Made by a program: the position numbers and the translations under genes. Below, piece after piece: positions 25,138 through 35,826 of a stretch of DNA of 64,000 nucleotides. Every line of letters begins with the position of its first letter. Position 1 is the first letter of the stretch. Origin of the DNA: Mycolicibacterium arenosum (GTDB lineage Bacteria > Actinomycetota > Actinomycetes > Mycobacteriales > Mycobacteriaceae); contig NZ_JANDBD010000003.1 of NCBI RefSeq assembly GCF_024320865.1, forward strand, positions 62,001 through 126,000, read 5' to 3'. The notes beneath the pieces were generated by a model. That model had not been told where the DNA came from. It ran no database searches and saw only the letters and a program-made list of their open reading frames with translations.

Positions 25138-26730
25138 GTGGAAGCGTCTCTACTCGCGGCCCTGGTGGCGTCGGTCGCTCTCGCCGGGCTGGCTCGGCGA
25201 TTCGACATCTCGGCGCCGCTGGCACTCGTCGTCGCGGGACTGCTCGCCGGGCTGATCCCCGGACTGCGCGGTATCGAGCTCGAGCCCGAGTTGGTGCTGT
25301 TCGTGATCCTGCCGCCGCTGCTGTGGTCGGCGGGCCTCGAGAGCAGCTACGTGGCGATGCGCCGCAACGTCCGGCCGATCGGGCTGCTGGCCGTCGGCCT
25401 ACCGCTCGCGACGACCTTCGCGGTGGGCGTCGTCGCCTACCACACGGTGCCGGAGCTGACGATCGCCGCGGCGCTGACGCTCGGCGCGATCGTGGCGCCG
25501 CCCGACGCGGTGTCGGCGACCGCGATCGGCCGCAGGCTGGGGCTGCCGCGGCAGATCATGACGCTGCTGGGCGGGGAGAGTCTGCTCAACGACGCGACCG
25601 CGCTGACCGCGTACAAGGTGGCGCTCGCCGCGGCTGTCGGCACGGCGGCGACATGGCAGTCGGGACTGGGTACGTTCGCCCTGGCAGCGGTCGGAGGCGT
25701 CGTCGTCGGCGCCGCACTCGGCTCGCTGATCGCGTTCGCCCGCAAGTGGTTCGACGATCCGATGATCGAAAGCGCCATCGGACTCGTCGCGCCGTTCTTC
25801 ATCTACTTCATCGCCGAGGAGGTGCACGGCTCCGGTGTGATCGCGGTCGTGGTAGCCGCGCTGATCCTGGGCCAGCTGTCCGCCCACTCGGGGTACGCGA
25901 CGCGCCTGCAGGACGCGGCGGTGTGGCGGGCCGTGCAACTGATCCTCGAGTCTTTCGCGTTCCTGCTCATCGGTTTACAGCTGCCGACCGTCGTCGGTGA
26001 GCTGTCGGGGATCTCCGCGGGCACGCTCGCCATCGCGTCGTTCGCGGTACTCGGGACGGTCATCGCGGTGCGGATCGTCTGGGTCTACGTGTTCGCCTAC
26101 CTGCCGCGCGCGCTCTCACCCAAGGTCCGTTCGCGGGAGACCCGGCCACCGACCAAGTCCGAGGTGTTCATCGTCGCGTGGGCCGGAATGCGCGGAGTGG
26201 TGTCGCTGGCGGCCGCGTTCGCGGTCCCGATGACGACGCTGTCGGGGGACCCGTTCCCCGGCAGGCCCCAGCTGGTGTTCCTGACGTTCGTGGTGGTGAT
26301 CGGCACGCTGCTGCTCCACGGACTGACGCTGCCGTGGCTGATCAGAACGCTCGACGTGCAGGCCGACGACGACCACCGCGACGCGCTCCAGCAGGCCGCG
26401 GCACAGACCAAGGCGGCCGCCGCGGCCGAGGCCAGGCTCGACGAGGTGCTCGCCGACCAGCGCGCCGGCTCACGGGTGGGGGACGCCGCCGAGATCCTGC
26501 GCGGCTGGAACGAACGCAGGCAGCGGGCGGCGTGGGAACGGCTGGGCCGGGGTGCGGACGAGATCGGCGAGAGCCCCGCGGCGGCGTTCAAGCGCCTGCG
26601 ACTGGAGATGCTGGCGGCCGAACGCCAGGCCTTCATCGACGAGCGCGACGCGGGATCCATCAGCGACGAGGTGCTGCGCGAGGCGTTGCACGGACTGGAT
26701 CTGGAGGAGGCGGCGCTCAACCGGAACTAG
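25138..26730 (+). CDS. Na+/H+ antiporter, CPA1/NhaP family
   Basis: A 530-residue integral membrane exchanger with about a dozen helices in the first 400 residues. It has the family signatures GAIVAPPDAVSATAIGRRLG, GESLLNDATAL and WAGMRGVVSLAAAFAVP. A charged cytoplasmic tail of ~110 residues follows, probably coiled coil (Ala/Glu/Arg rich). GTG at 25138 is preceded by GGGAGGAA. It is divergent from the UBP zinc-finger gene with a 76-base shared promoter region. Its 3' end overlaps the convergent MarR gene by 14 bases. Confidence 0.93.
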   Translation: MEASLLAALVASVALAGLARRFDISAPLALVVAGLLAGLIPGLRGIELEPELVLFVILPPLLWSAGLESSYVAMRRNVRPIGLLAVGLPLATTFAVGVVAYHTVPELTIAAALTLGAIVAPPDAVSATAIGRRLGLPRQIMTLLGGESLLNDATALTAYKVALAAAVGTAATWQSGLGTFALAAVGGVVVGAALGSLIAFARKWFDDPMIESAIGLVAPFFIYFIAEEVHGSGVIAVVVAALILGQLSAHSGYATRLQDAAVWRAVQLILESFAFLLIGLQLPTVVGELSGISAGTLAIASFAVLGTVIAVRIVWVYVFAYLPRALSPKVRSRETRPPTKSEVFIVAWAGMRGVVSLAAAFAVPMTTLSGDPFPGRPQLVFLTFVVVIGTLLLHGLTLPWLIRTLDVQADDDHRDALQQAAAQTKAAAAAEARLDEVLADQRAGSRVGDAAEILRGWNERRQRAAWERLGRGADEIGESPAAAFKRLRLEMLAAERQAFIDERDAGSISDEVLREALHGLDLEEAALNRN

Positions 26731-27235
26731 CGGTGTCCTTGACGCCGTTCTCGGGCATCTCCGCGCGGAAGGTCCGCATCGCCGTGATCATCGCCTCGAA
26801 CACGCGGTTCGCCGCCGCGAGGTCCTCATCGGGCAGGTGCGCCATCGCCCGCTGGTTGTGTTCGGCCAGTCGGCGGAAGAACTGCGTCGCCACGCCCATC
26901 CCGTGGTCGGCGTAGCGGAGGATCACCTTGCGTCGGTCCGTCGGATCGGTTTCCCGTCGCAAATGCCCCGTCTCGGTCATCCGCTCGACGAGATAGGTGA
27001 TCGCGGCGCCCGACAGCCCCATCTGGCGGCGCAGATCGCCCGCGGTCAGGTGGACGCCCTGGCCCTCGGCCAGCATCACGAACAGCAGCGCGCGAAACTC
27101 GTTCGCGGAGATGTTGTTCTGGTCCGCAAATGCCCTGGCGATCCAGTCCGACTCGGAGGTCAACTCCCGAAGATCGGCCCCCATGCGTCGTTCCAGCCGT
27201 ATCCGGCCCTCGGCAGCACCCGTCCATTCCGGCAT
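26717..27235 (-). CDS. MarR-family transcriptional regulator
   Basis: A 172-residue winged-helix regulator. The HTH (LTAGDLRRQMGLSGAAITYL) and wing (RETDPTDRRKVILRY) are canonical. The frame opens at 27463, but ATG at 27235, with a GGGGGG ribosome site just upstream, gives a normal MarR length. No gene is divergent in close contact, so its regulon is not evident; the MBL gene at 27541 lies on the same strand upstream. Confidence 0.9.
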   Translation of the reverse strand: MPEWTGAAEGRIRLERRMGADLRELTSESDWIARAFADQNNISANEFRALLFVMLAEGQGVHLTAGDLRRQMGLSGAAITYLVERMTETGHLRRETDPTDRRKVILRYADHGMGVATQFFRRLAEHNQRAMAHLPDEDLAAANRVFEAMITAMRTFRAEMPENGVKDTASSG

Positions 27236-27540
27236 GTCAATTTCGATTCCCCCCGTGGATGGCTGGCTGGATGATACGTCGATACCGCTATCACCTGTGC
27301 CGATTGACGGTTGACCGAGTTGACGACTGGTGTCGATCGCTGTCGATCGCCGCGCCCCGACGCCCCTCCGGTCCCGATCGCGTCCAGATTTCCGCTGGTC
27401 GCAGGCGGTGCATTCAGCACCGCCGGCACGCGTATCCGGGAACCGGGGCACTGCGCGCGGCAAACTCCGACTTGGACGGATCAGCCATGCGGTCGAGCGC
27501 CGCGCGTCGGCGGACAGCCGGCGTCAACCACCGTTTGCGG
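27236..27540. other. Intergenic region upstream of marR, no gene seen
   Basis: About 300 bases between the MBL hydrolase end and the MarR gene. It contains a tandem 10-base repeat (TGTCGATCGC twice, 27331-27350), three TTGAC words between 27303 and 27325, and a TGATA...TATCA pair near 27271-27292 that could be a weak MarR site. I see no coding sequence of convincing composition. Confidence 0.5.
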
Positions 27541-28320
27541 TCATCGAGCGTGAGCGATCCGTGCGTGGTCGATAGCCACATCGACTGCGCCGCTCGCGGG
27601 GTCGGGTTCGCCGTGAGCCGGTAGCAGGGCGGCGGAGCCGAACGGGCGCAGGAGTCGCAGGCTCGACAGGCATAGCGCGTCGTGTGCCGGGTGCTCACTG
27701 AACACCACGGGTCCCTCGCCGCCGAACATGGGATCTCGAGTCATCAGCGTGTCGCCGGTGAAGAGGACGTCGAGTGACGGGTGATGCAGGACGCAGTTGC
27801 CAGGCGAGTGGCCTGGAACGTGGGCGGCCCGAAGGCGACCGGGGACGTCAAGGCGCTCGTCATCGGTGAAGGGGCGAGCGCCCGAGACCGGCGGCTGGGA
27901 GAACACCGAATCGACGGCGGCTTCGGCGAGTAAGCCGAGCGCCGCCGGCCGCCACATCTGATTTCTGATCCGTGCGGGCGGGCGTCTGACTCGCGTGGTG
28001 CGAGAGATCGCCACATCGTCCTCGTGGACGTAGACCGGAACGCCACGGCGGTCGAAGTCCCCGGCGAATCCCAGATGATCGGCGTGACCGTGGGTGATCA
28101 CGATCGCATCCACGTCGCCGACGCGTCGACCGGTCAACTCCAGCCACTCGTTCAGATACCGGAGGTGGCCGTAGAACCCCGCGTCAACCAGGGTGACCGA
28201 CCTGCCCTCCGTGAGGGCGTAGAAGTTCACCCGAGCACTTCCCAGCAGCCACACCCCGTCGACCACCTCACGCGGCGTGCGCGGTGCGGCGAATCGATTC
28301 GCCGCCCGGAGTCGTGTCAC
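27541..28320 (-). CDS. MBL-fold metallo-hydrolase
   Basis: A 259-residue metallo-beta-lactamase-fold enzyme with ITHGHADHLG (residues ~76-85), VPGHSPGNCVLHH, LFTGDTLMTRD and a C-terminal LPAHGEPD. It is a distinct paralogue of the protein at 15040. GTG at 28320 follows GAGGGA. It is divergent from an HxlR regulator, with two operator-like palindromes in between, which suggests it is the regulator's target. Substrate unknown (glyoxalase-like thioester, lactone or similar). Confidence 0.88.
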   Translation of the reverse strand: MTRLRAANRFAAPRTPREVVDGVWLLGSARVNFYALTEGRSVTLVDAGFYGHLRYLNEWLELTGRRVGDVDAIVITHGHADHLGFAGDFDRRGVPVYVHEDDVAISRTTRVRRPPARIRNQMWRPAALGLLAEAAVDSVFSQPPVSGARPFTDDERLDVPGRLRAAHVPGHSPGNCVLHHPSLDVLFTGDTLMTRDPMFGGEGPVVFSEHPAHDALCLSSLRLLRPFGSAALLPAHGEPDPASGAVDVAIDHARIAHAR

Positions 28321-28342
28321 CGGGCACCATCCCTCGGATTAG

Positions 28343-28381
28343 CTTCCATTTTGGAAGTATTTCTACTTCCGTAACGGAAGT
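28343..28381. promoter_or_regulatory. Two adjacent operator-like palindromes between MBL and HxlR genes
   Basis: CTTCCATTTTGGAAG at 28343-28357 and ACTTCCGTAACGGAAGT at 28365-28381 are both perfect inverted repeats sharing CTTCC...GGAAG arms. Their centres are 23 bases apart, about two helical turns. They sit between the divergent MBL hydrolase and HxlR genes, in a local AT-rich patch. Most likely a double binding site for the HxlR protein. Confidence 0.75.
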
Positions 28382-28402
28382 CAAGGCGGTAGCGTCGGAT
28401 GC

Positions 28403-28774
28403 GTGAACCGACACGCCGATACCGATTGCCCGATGGCTCACGCCGTTGGACTGCTGGGGGATCGATGGACCCTGCTGCTCGTGCGAGAGGCGCTGGCCGG
28501 TGCCGAACGTTACGAGCAGTTTCAGACTCGGCTCGGGATGTCCGACAACACCTTGTCGCGCAAGCTTCGCGATCTCGTGCAGGCAGGCCTTCTGGAGCGC
28601 ACCTCCGAGGGCGCACGCCCCGTCTACCGGCTCACGTCGGCCGGTGCTGACCTGGCCTCGGTGCTGGCCGTACTCGGGGTGTGGAATCAACGGTGGTTCG
28701 CCGTGCCCAAACCGCGTCGACCTCCTCCGCCAGTCGTCGACGCCGCCGAATCACTGGGGCTTTCAACTGTTTGA
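28403..28774 (+). CDS. HxlR-family transcriptional regulator
   Basis: A 123-residue winged helix of the HxlR type: CPMAHAVGLLGDRWTLLLVRE at the N-terminus (first Cys often redox- or ligand-sensitive in this family), then SDNTLSRKLRDLVQAGLLER as recognition helix and YRLTSAGADL as wing. The GTG start lies 22 bases after a perfect palindrome. It probably represses itself and the divergent MBL hydrolase. The Pro-rich C-terminal tail is unremarkable. Confidence 0.9.
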   Translation: MNRHADTDCPMAHAVGLLGDRWTLLLVREALAGAERYEQFQTRLGMSDNTLSRKLRDLVQAGLLERTSEGARPVYRLTSAGADLASVLAVLGVWNQRWFAVPKPRRPPPPVVDAAESLGLSTV

Positions 28775-28839
28775 CCGCGAACGCCGTGAGTGGGATCGCC
28801 TTCCGGGATGAGCGGAATTCGGAGCGTACGGTCGAGAAG

Positions 28840-30045
28840 GTGAGTGCTCCGCCAGCCGAACCGCCCGTCCACATGCGGCGCGACGCCTTCGACCCGAGTT
28901 CCGAGCTGTCCCGGATCCGCGAGGGTTCGGGCGTGCACACCGGCGTCAACCCCTTCGGGATGACCATCTCGGTGATCACCCGGCACGACGACGTCAAGGC
29001 CGTGCTCTCCGACCACGGCCGGTTCGCGAACTCGCGACCCCCTGGTTTCGTCATGCCCGGCGCGGACGACATCACCGCCGAGGAGCAGGAGCGCTCGCGC
29101 GCGGGAAACCTGCTGGCACTGGATCCCCCCGAGCACCAACGCATTCGGCGCATGCTGACGCACGCGTTCACCATTCGGCGGATCAAAGAGCTGGAACCGC
29201 GCATCACGGCGATCGTCGAGGAGCACCTCGACGCCATGGCGGCCGCGGGCCCGCCCGTGGACCTGGTCGAGGCGTTCGCACTGCCCATCCCGTCGCTGGT
29301 GATCTGCGAGCTGCTCGGCGTCCCCTACGCAGACCGCGAGGACTTCCAGAAACGCGCAGCGCGGCAACTCGATCTGGCGCTGCCGATCCCCGAACGGCTC
29401 GAGGTGGTCCGCCGCAGCCGCGAGTACATGCACGGTCTGGTCGCCGACGCCAGGAAGGCGCCCGGTGACGACATCCTCGGCATGCTCGTCCGCGAGCACG
29501 GCGCGGAGTTGACCGACGACGAACTCGTCGGCATCGCGGGGCTGCTGCTGCTCGCCGGACACGAGACCACGTCGAACATGCTGGGACTCGGCACCCTCGC
29601 GCTCCTACGACATCCGGATCAGCTGGCCGCGGTGCGCGACGACCCCGACGCCGTCGGGCCGGCGATCGAGGAGCTGCTCAGGTGGCTGTCGATCGTGCAG
29701 ACGTCGATCCCCCGCATCTGCGTCACCGACACCGAGGTCGCGGGTGTGCCCATTCCCGCCGGACAGTTGGTGATGGCGTCGCTGCCCGCGGGTAACCGGG
29801 ATCCCGATTTCATCGACCGGCCCGACGAACTCGACATCCGGCGCGGCGCACCGGGCCATCTGGCCTTCGGCCACGGCGTGCACCACTGCCTCGGCGCCCC
29901 GTTGGCCCGCATGGAGATGCGCATCGCCTGGCCCGCGCTGTTGCGCCGATTCCCCTCGCTCGAGCTCGCCGAGGAATTCGACGATGTCGAGTTCCGCTCG
30001 TTTCACTTCATCTACGGTGTGAAGTCGTTGAAGGTCGGGTGGTAG
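28840..30045 (+). CDS. Cytochrome P450
   Basis: Soluble heme monooxygenase of about 401 residues. It has the I-helix oxygen-activation motif LLLAGHETTSN, the K-helix EELLRW, and the heme-binding loop FGHGVHHCLGAPLARME with the proximal cysteine. The frame is open back to 28681 inside the HxlR gene; GTG at 28840 with GAGAAGG just before gives a normal length. A ferredoxin gene follows after four bases and presumably supplies electrons. Family number and substrate cannot be told from sequence alone. Confidence 0.93.
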   Translation: MSAPPAEPPVHMRRDAFDPSSELSRIREGSGVHTGVNPFGMTISVITRHDDVKAVLSDHGRFANSRPPGFVMPGADDITAEEQERSRAGNLLALDPPEHQRIRRMLTHAFTIRRIKELEPRITAIVEEHLDAMAAAGPPVDLVEAFALPIPSLVICELLGVPYADREDFQKRAARQLDLALPIPERLEVVRRSREYMHGLVADARKAPGDDILGMLVREHGAELTDDELVGIAGLLLLAGHETTSNMLGLGTLALLRHPDQLAAVRDDPDAVGPAIEELLRWLSIVQTSIPRICVTDTEVAGVPIPAGQLVMASLPAGNRDPDFIDRPDELDIRRGAPGHLAFGHGVHHCLGAPLARMEMRIAWPALLRRFPSLELAEEFDDVEFRSFHFIYGVKSLKVGW

Positions 30046-30049
30046 AGCA

Positions 30050-30238
30050 GTGCACATCGAAGCGGAACGCGACGATTGCATCGCCGCGGGTAACTGCGTC
30101 ATGGTGGCGGGCGATCTCTTCGATCAGGACGACGAGGGCATCGTCGTCGTGACCGCGGGCGAGCTCACCGAGGCTGATGAGGCCAAGGCGCGCGAAGCGG
30201 TCAAGCTGTGTCCGGCGTCGGCGTTGCGCCTGGTCTGA
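30050..30238 (+). CDS. 3Fe-4S ferredoxin paired with the P450
   Basis: A 62-residue ferredoxin with cysteines in CIAAGNC (C-x5-C) and KLCPASA. The position that would be the fourth ligand in a 4Fe-4S protein is Ala, so a 3Fe-4S cluster is expected, as in other actinobacterial P450 ferredoxins. GTG at 30050 starts four bases after the P450 stop. Its last 38 bases overlap the convergent membrane gene. Confidence 0.92.
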   Translation: MHIEAERDDCIAAGNCVMVAGDLFDQDDEGIVVVTAGELTEADEAKAREAVKLCPASALRLV

Positions 30239-30908
30239 CGTCGTCATCGCGGTGCAGGTCGATGACGCCCGCCCGGACCAACGCGAGCAGGCTCACCAGC
30301 AGCACCCAGCCGGGGAAGACCAGCGTCAGCCACAGGGTGACATCGCTGGCGATCAGAAGGCCCACCGCCAGAACGTACGTCGTGAGCACCAGCCACTTCG
30401 GCATCAAACGCGTCTTGAGCCAGATGGTCGCCAGCGAGATCATGAACACCCCGCCCATGCGCAGCGCGTAGGTGTTGCTCAACGTGGTCAACAGGCCAAC
30501 GCCGAACGCCGCGAGTTGGTCCTGCTCGGGGCCGTCGGCGACACCCTTACGGCTGGCGATCAGTGCGACCCCCACCGCTGACGACGCGAAGATCATCGCC
30601 AGGAACAGCAGCCCGCTGCCGAGGAACACCGTTGCGAAGAACTTGTCCTCGAAGCGGCCGAGACCGTCGCGGACGACGCCGATGAACCAGAGGAACGCGA
30701 TGCCCGCGAACGGCATCAGCATCGCGGCGATCTTCAGCTTGGTCGCTTCGCCGCTCAGCCACTGCGACCCGTGCTCGGCGCCGTCGGGTAGCGCGAGCCG
30801 GATCAGCACGAGGGACGTCCCGAACAACACCGCGAACAGGACGCCCGCCACGGCGGCCGCCCGCGGGGTGTTGAGGCTGTGCAGCCGGCGATCCTGACGT
30901 TCGCTCAC
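30201..30908 (-). CDS. Multi-pass membrane protein, unknown function
   Basis: A 235-residue hydrophobic protein with about six membrane segments, beginning near residue 17 (AAAVAGVLFAVLFGTSLVLI) and ending near 213, then a charged tail ending in PGATPTPDTA. No family signature recognised. The 3' end overlaps the ferredoxin gene on the other strand by 38 bases, unusual but plausible for this gene-dense region. Confidence 0.8.
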   Translation of the reverse strand: MSERQDRRLHSLNTPRAAAVAGVLFAVLFGTSLVLIRLALPDGAEHGSQWLSGEATKLKIAAMLMPFAGIAFLWFIGVVRDGLGRFEDKFFATVFLGSGLLFLAMIFASSAVGVALIASRKGVADGPEQDQLAAFGVGLLTTLSNTYALRMGGVFMISLATIWLKTRLMPKWLVLTTYVLAVGLLIASDVTLWLTLVFPGWVLLVSLLALVRAGVIDLHRDDDVRPGATPTPDTA

Positions 30909-30926
30909 CGGCTCATGGTGGCACGG

Positions 30927-33546
<2,620 letters not shown>

Positions 33547-33571
33547 CCTGCGCTGCAGGTAGCGTCGAATC

Positions 33572-34351
33572 GTGACGATCCGCCCGCTGCGCAGTTCGGT
33601 GCGCCCCCACCCGATCTTCCTCGCGATCGTGGCGATCACCATCGCGGGCGGCGCCCTCGCCTGGTTCGCGGGTTTCGACACGACCCCGCTGGCCTACGCC
33701 GGCGTGTTCGTCTTCGTGGTGTTCGGCTGGCTGGTGTCGCTGTGTCTGCACGAGTTCGGCCACGCCTACACCGCGTGGCGCTACGGCGACCACGACGTGG
33801 CGGTGCGCGGCTACCTGACGCTGAATCCGTTGAAGTACGCGAATCCGATGCTGTCGCTGGGGCTGCCGATGCTGTTCATCGCGCTCGGCGGGATCGGGCT
33901 GCCGGGCGGCGCGGTGTGGGTGCGGACGTCGTTCATGACGCCGGCGCAGCGGACGCGGGTGAGCCTCGCGGGTCCGTTCGCCAACGCGGTGCTGGCGGTC
34001 GTGCTGTTGGCGGTCACGGCGGTGTTCTACGACCCCGAGCACCAGGTGTTCTGGGGCGGCATGGCGTTCCTGGGCTTTCTGCAGGTGACGGCGGTGCTGC
34101 TGAACCTGCTGCCCATTCCGGGACTCGACGGCTACGGCGCGCTCGAGCCGCATCTGAGCCACGATCTGCAGCGCAAGTTCGATCCGGTGAAGCAGTGGGG
34201 GTTCCTGGTGCTGCTGCTCCTGCTGTTCATCCGGCCGCTCAACGCGCTGTTCTTCGGAGCGGTGTCCGGGATCGTCGGGCTCAGCGGGGTGAGCGACCAA
34301 TTGGTGGCCTGGGGCAACGCCCTGACCCGGTTCTGGTCCGCCTGGATGTAG
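33572..34351 (+). CDS. Site-2 protease-type membrane metalloprotease (Rv0359-like)
   Basis: An intramembrane zinc protease of 259 residues with about six membrane helices. The zinc motif HEFGHA lies at residues 60-65 (His60, Glu61, His64) and the second motif NLLPIPGLDG supplies the third ligand. It belongs to the small S2P group lacking a PDZ domain. The GTG start at 33572 immediately follows the preceding gene. Substrate unknown. Confidence 0.9.
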   Translation: MTIRPLRSSVRPHPIFLAIVAITIAGGALAWFAGFDTTPLAYAGVFVFVVFGWLVSLCLHEFGHAYTAWRYGDHDVAVRGYLTLNPLKYANPMLSLGLPMLFIALGGIGLPGGAVWVRTSFMTPAQRTRVSLAGPFANAVLAVVLLAVTAVFYDPEHQVFWGGMAFLGFLQVTAVLLNLLPIPGLDGYGALEPHLSHDLQRKFDPVKQWGFLVLLLLLFIRPLNALFFGAVSGIVGLSGVSDQLVAWGNALTRFWSAWM

Positions 34352-34367
34352 CGAAGCCCTTGCAACA

Positions 34368-34385
34368 TATGCGTATTTACGCATA
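34368..34385. promoter_or_regulatory. Palindromic operator upstream of the cation-efflux gene
   Basis: TATGCGTA-TT-TACGCATA is a perfect 18-base inverted repeat embedded in an AT-rich patch, ending 11 bases before the ATG of the CDF gene. Sites of this look are bound by ArsR/SmtB-family metal sensors. No such regulator is next door, so it would act in trans. Confidence 0.7.
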
Positions 34386-34396
34386 GATTGCTCGCC

Positions 34397-35296
34397 ATGG
34401 GTTACGGGCACGATCACAATCACGGCGGCGCCGACGTTCGCGTCAGCCGGATGGTCATCGCCGCTGCCGTGCTCGCGGCGTTCTTCGTCATCGAGCTGAC
34501 GACCGCGCTGCTGATCAACTCGATCGCCCTGCTCGCCGACGCGGGCCACATGCTGACCGACCTGGTCGCGATGTTCATGGGGCTGACGGCCGTGCTGCTG
34601 GCCCGGCACGGCCCGGCGTCGGCCGCCCGCACCTACGGCTGGCACCGCGCCGAGGTGTTCACTGCGGTCGCGAACGCCGTGCTGTTGCTGGGTGTCGCCG
34701 GCTTCATCCTCTACGAGGCGTTGGAGCGTCTGGGCAACGCGCCGGATGTGCCGGGTGTGCCGATGATCGTCGTCGCGCTGGCGGGCCTGCTGGCCAACCT
34801 CGTCGTGGTGCTGCTGCTCCGGTCGCAGTCCGAGCAGAGCCTGGCCGTCAAGGGCGCCTACATGGAGGTCGTGGCCGATACCGTCGGCAGCATCGGCGTC
34901 CTGATCGCAGGCGTCGTCACCGTCACGACGCGCTGGCCGTACGCCGACGTCGTCGTCGCGGTCCTCGTCGCCCTGTGGGTGCTGCCGCGCGCGTTCTCAC
35001 TGGCGAGGGCGGCGCTGCGCATTCTGTCGGAATCGTCGCCGAGCCACATCGACGTCGACGAGTTGCGGACCGCACTGCAGGGCGTCGACGGCGTCACCGG
35101 CGTGCACGACCTGCACGTGTGGACGCTGGTACCCGGTAAGGACATGGCCACCGTGCACGTGAACTGCGACGGCGACTCGGCGAAGGTGCTGTCCGGCGCC
35201 CGAGCGGTGCTCGCGGCGCGCGGGCTGGCGCACGCGACGGTTCAGGTCGAGCCGCCGGAGACCGCCCGCGACTGCGAGCAGCACACCGAGTGGTGA
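34397..35296 (+). CDS. Cation diffusion facilitator (CDF) metal efflux protein
   Basis: A 299-residue exporter of divalent metals driven by proton exchange, likely zinc or a similar ion. The N-terminus has a His-rich stretch (GHDHNHGG), followed by six membrane helices with the metal site HMLTD (LADAGHMLTD) and a second site near VVADTVGSIG. The C-terminal cytoplasmic domain ends HATVQVEPPE. A TTG nine bases upstream is open in frame, but ATG at 34397 is better. The gene interrupts the block otherwise shared with M. tuberculosis (Rv0359/Rv0360c). Confidence 0.92.
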   Translation: MGYGHDHNHGGADVRVSRMVIAAAVLAAFFVIELTTALLINSIALLADAGHMLTDLVAMFMGLTAVLLARHGPASAARTYGWHRAEVFTAVANAVLLLGVAGFILYEALERLGNAPDVPGVPMIVVALAGLLANLVVVLLLRSQSEQSLAVKGAYMEVVADTVGSIGVLIAGVVTVTTRWPYADVVVAVLVALWVLPRAFSLARAALRILSESSPSHIDVDELRTALQGVDGVTGVHDLHVWTLVPGKDMATVHVNCDGDSAKVLSGARAVLAARGLAHATVQVEPPETARDCEQHTEW

Positions 35297-35713
35297 CTAG
35301 CCGAGGCCGAGTTCCGCGCGAGCGGCCGGATCGCAGTCGTCGAGCAGGTCGAGACAGCGCGCGTACTCGTCGGTCTCACCGATGATCTGCGCGGCCCTGG
35401 CCAGCGCGGCGACGCAGCGCAGGAAGCCCTGATTCGGCTCGTGCGCGAACGGCACCGGGCCGAAGCCCTTCCAGCCGTTGCGGCGCAGCTTGTCGAGGCC
35501 GCGGTGATAACCCGTCCTGGCGTAGGCGTACGCGGTGATCGCCTTGTCGTCGTCGAGGGCCCGCTCCGCGAGCGCCGCCCAGACGATCGACGCCGCGGGA
35601 TGCGCGGCGGCGACGATCTCCGCCTTCTCCCCCGCGCCGAGCTCGGCCTCCGCTTCGACGTCCGGGGGCAGCAGCACCGGATCCGGCCCCAGAAGGTCAC
35701 CCATCCTCGTCAT
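35297..35713 (-). CDS. DUF3151 protein (Rv0360c-like)
   Basis: A conserved actinobacterial protein of 138 residues, all-helical by composition, starting MTRMGDLLGPDPVLLP and containing FGPVPFAHEPNQGFLRCVAAL. No catalytic motif is seen and function is unknown. The open frame reaches 35839, but ATG at 35713 matches the family start; ATG at 35704 is an alternative. It ends directly against the convergent CDF gene stop. Confidence 0.88.
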   Translation of the reverse strand: MTRMGDLLGPDPVLLPPDVEAEAELGAGEKAEIVAAAHPAASIVWAALAERALDDDKAITAYAYARTGYHRGLDKLRRNGWKGFGPVPFAHEPNQGFLRCVAALARAAQIIGETDEYARCLDLLDDCDPAARAELGLG

Positions 35714-35826
35714 GCGCTTATTGTGCCGTGCGGCATCGGAGCCCGAGAGGCGGGCTGGTCGGCCGCGCGGCCGCGGGTCGATGGATAAGCTCACACGTGA
35801 GCAAGACGAGGGAGGACTGAGCAGCC

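Noticed and set aside
27303..27350. Clustered TTGAC words and a tandem TGTCGATCGC repeat
   Set aside because: Short, without a matching gene or symmetric structure; noted only as intergenic content.
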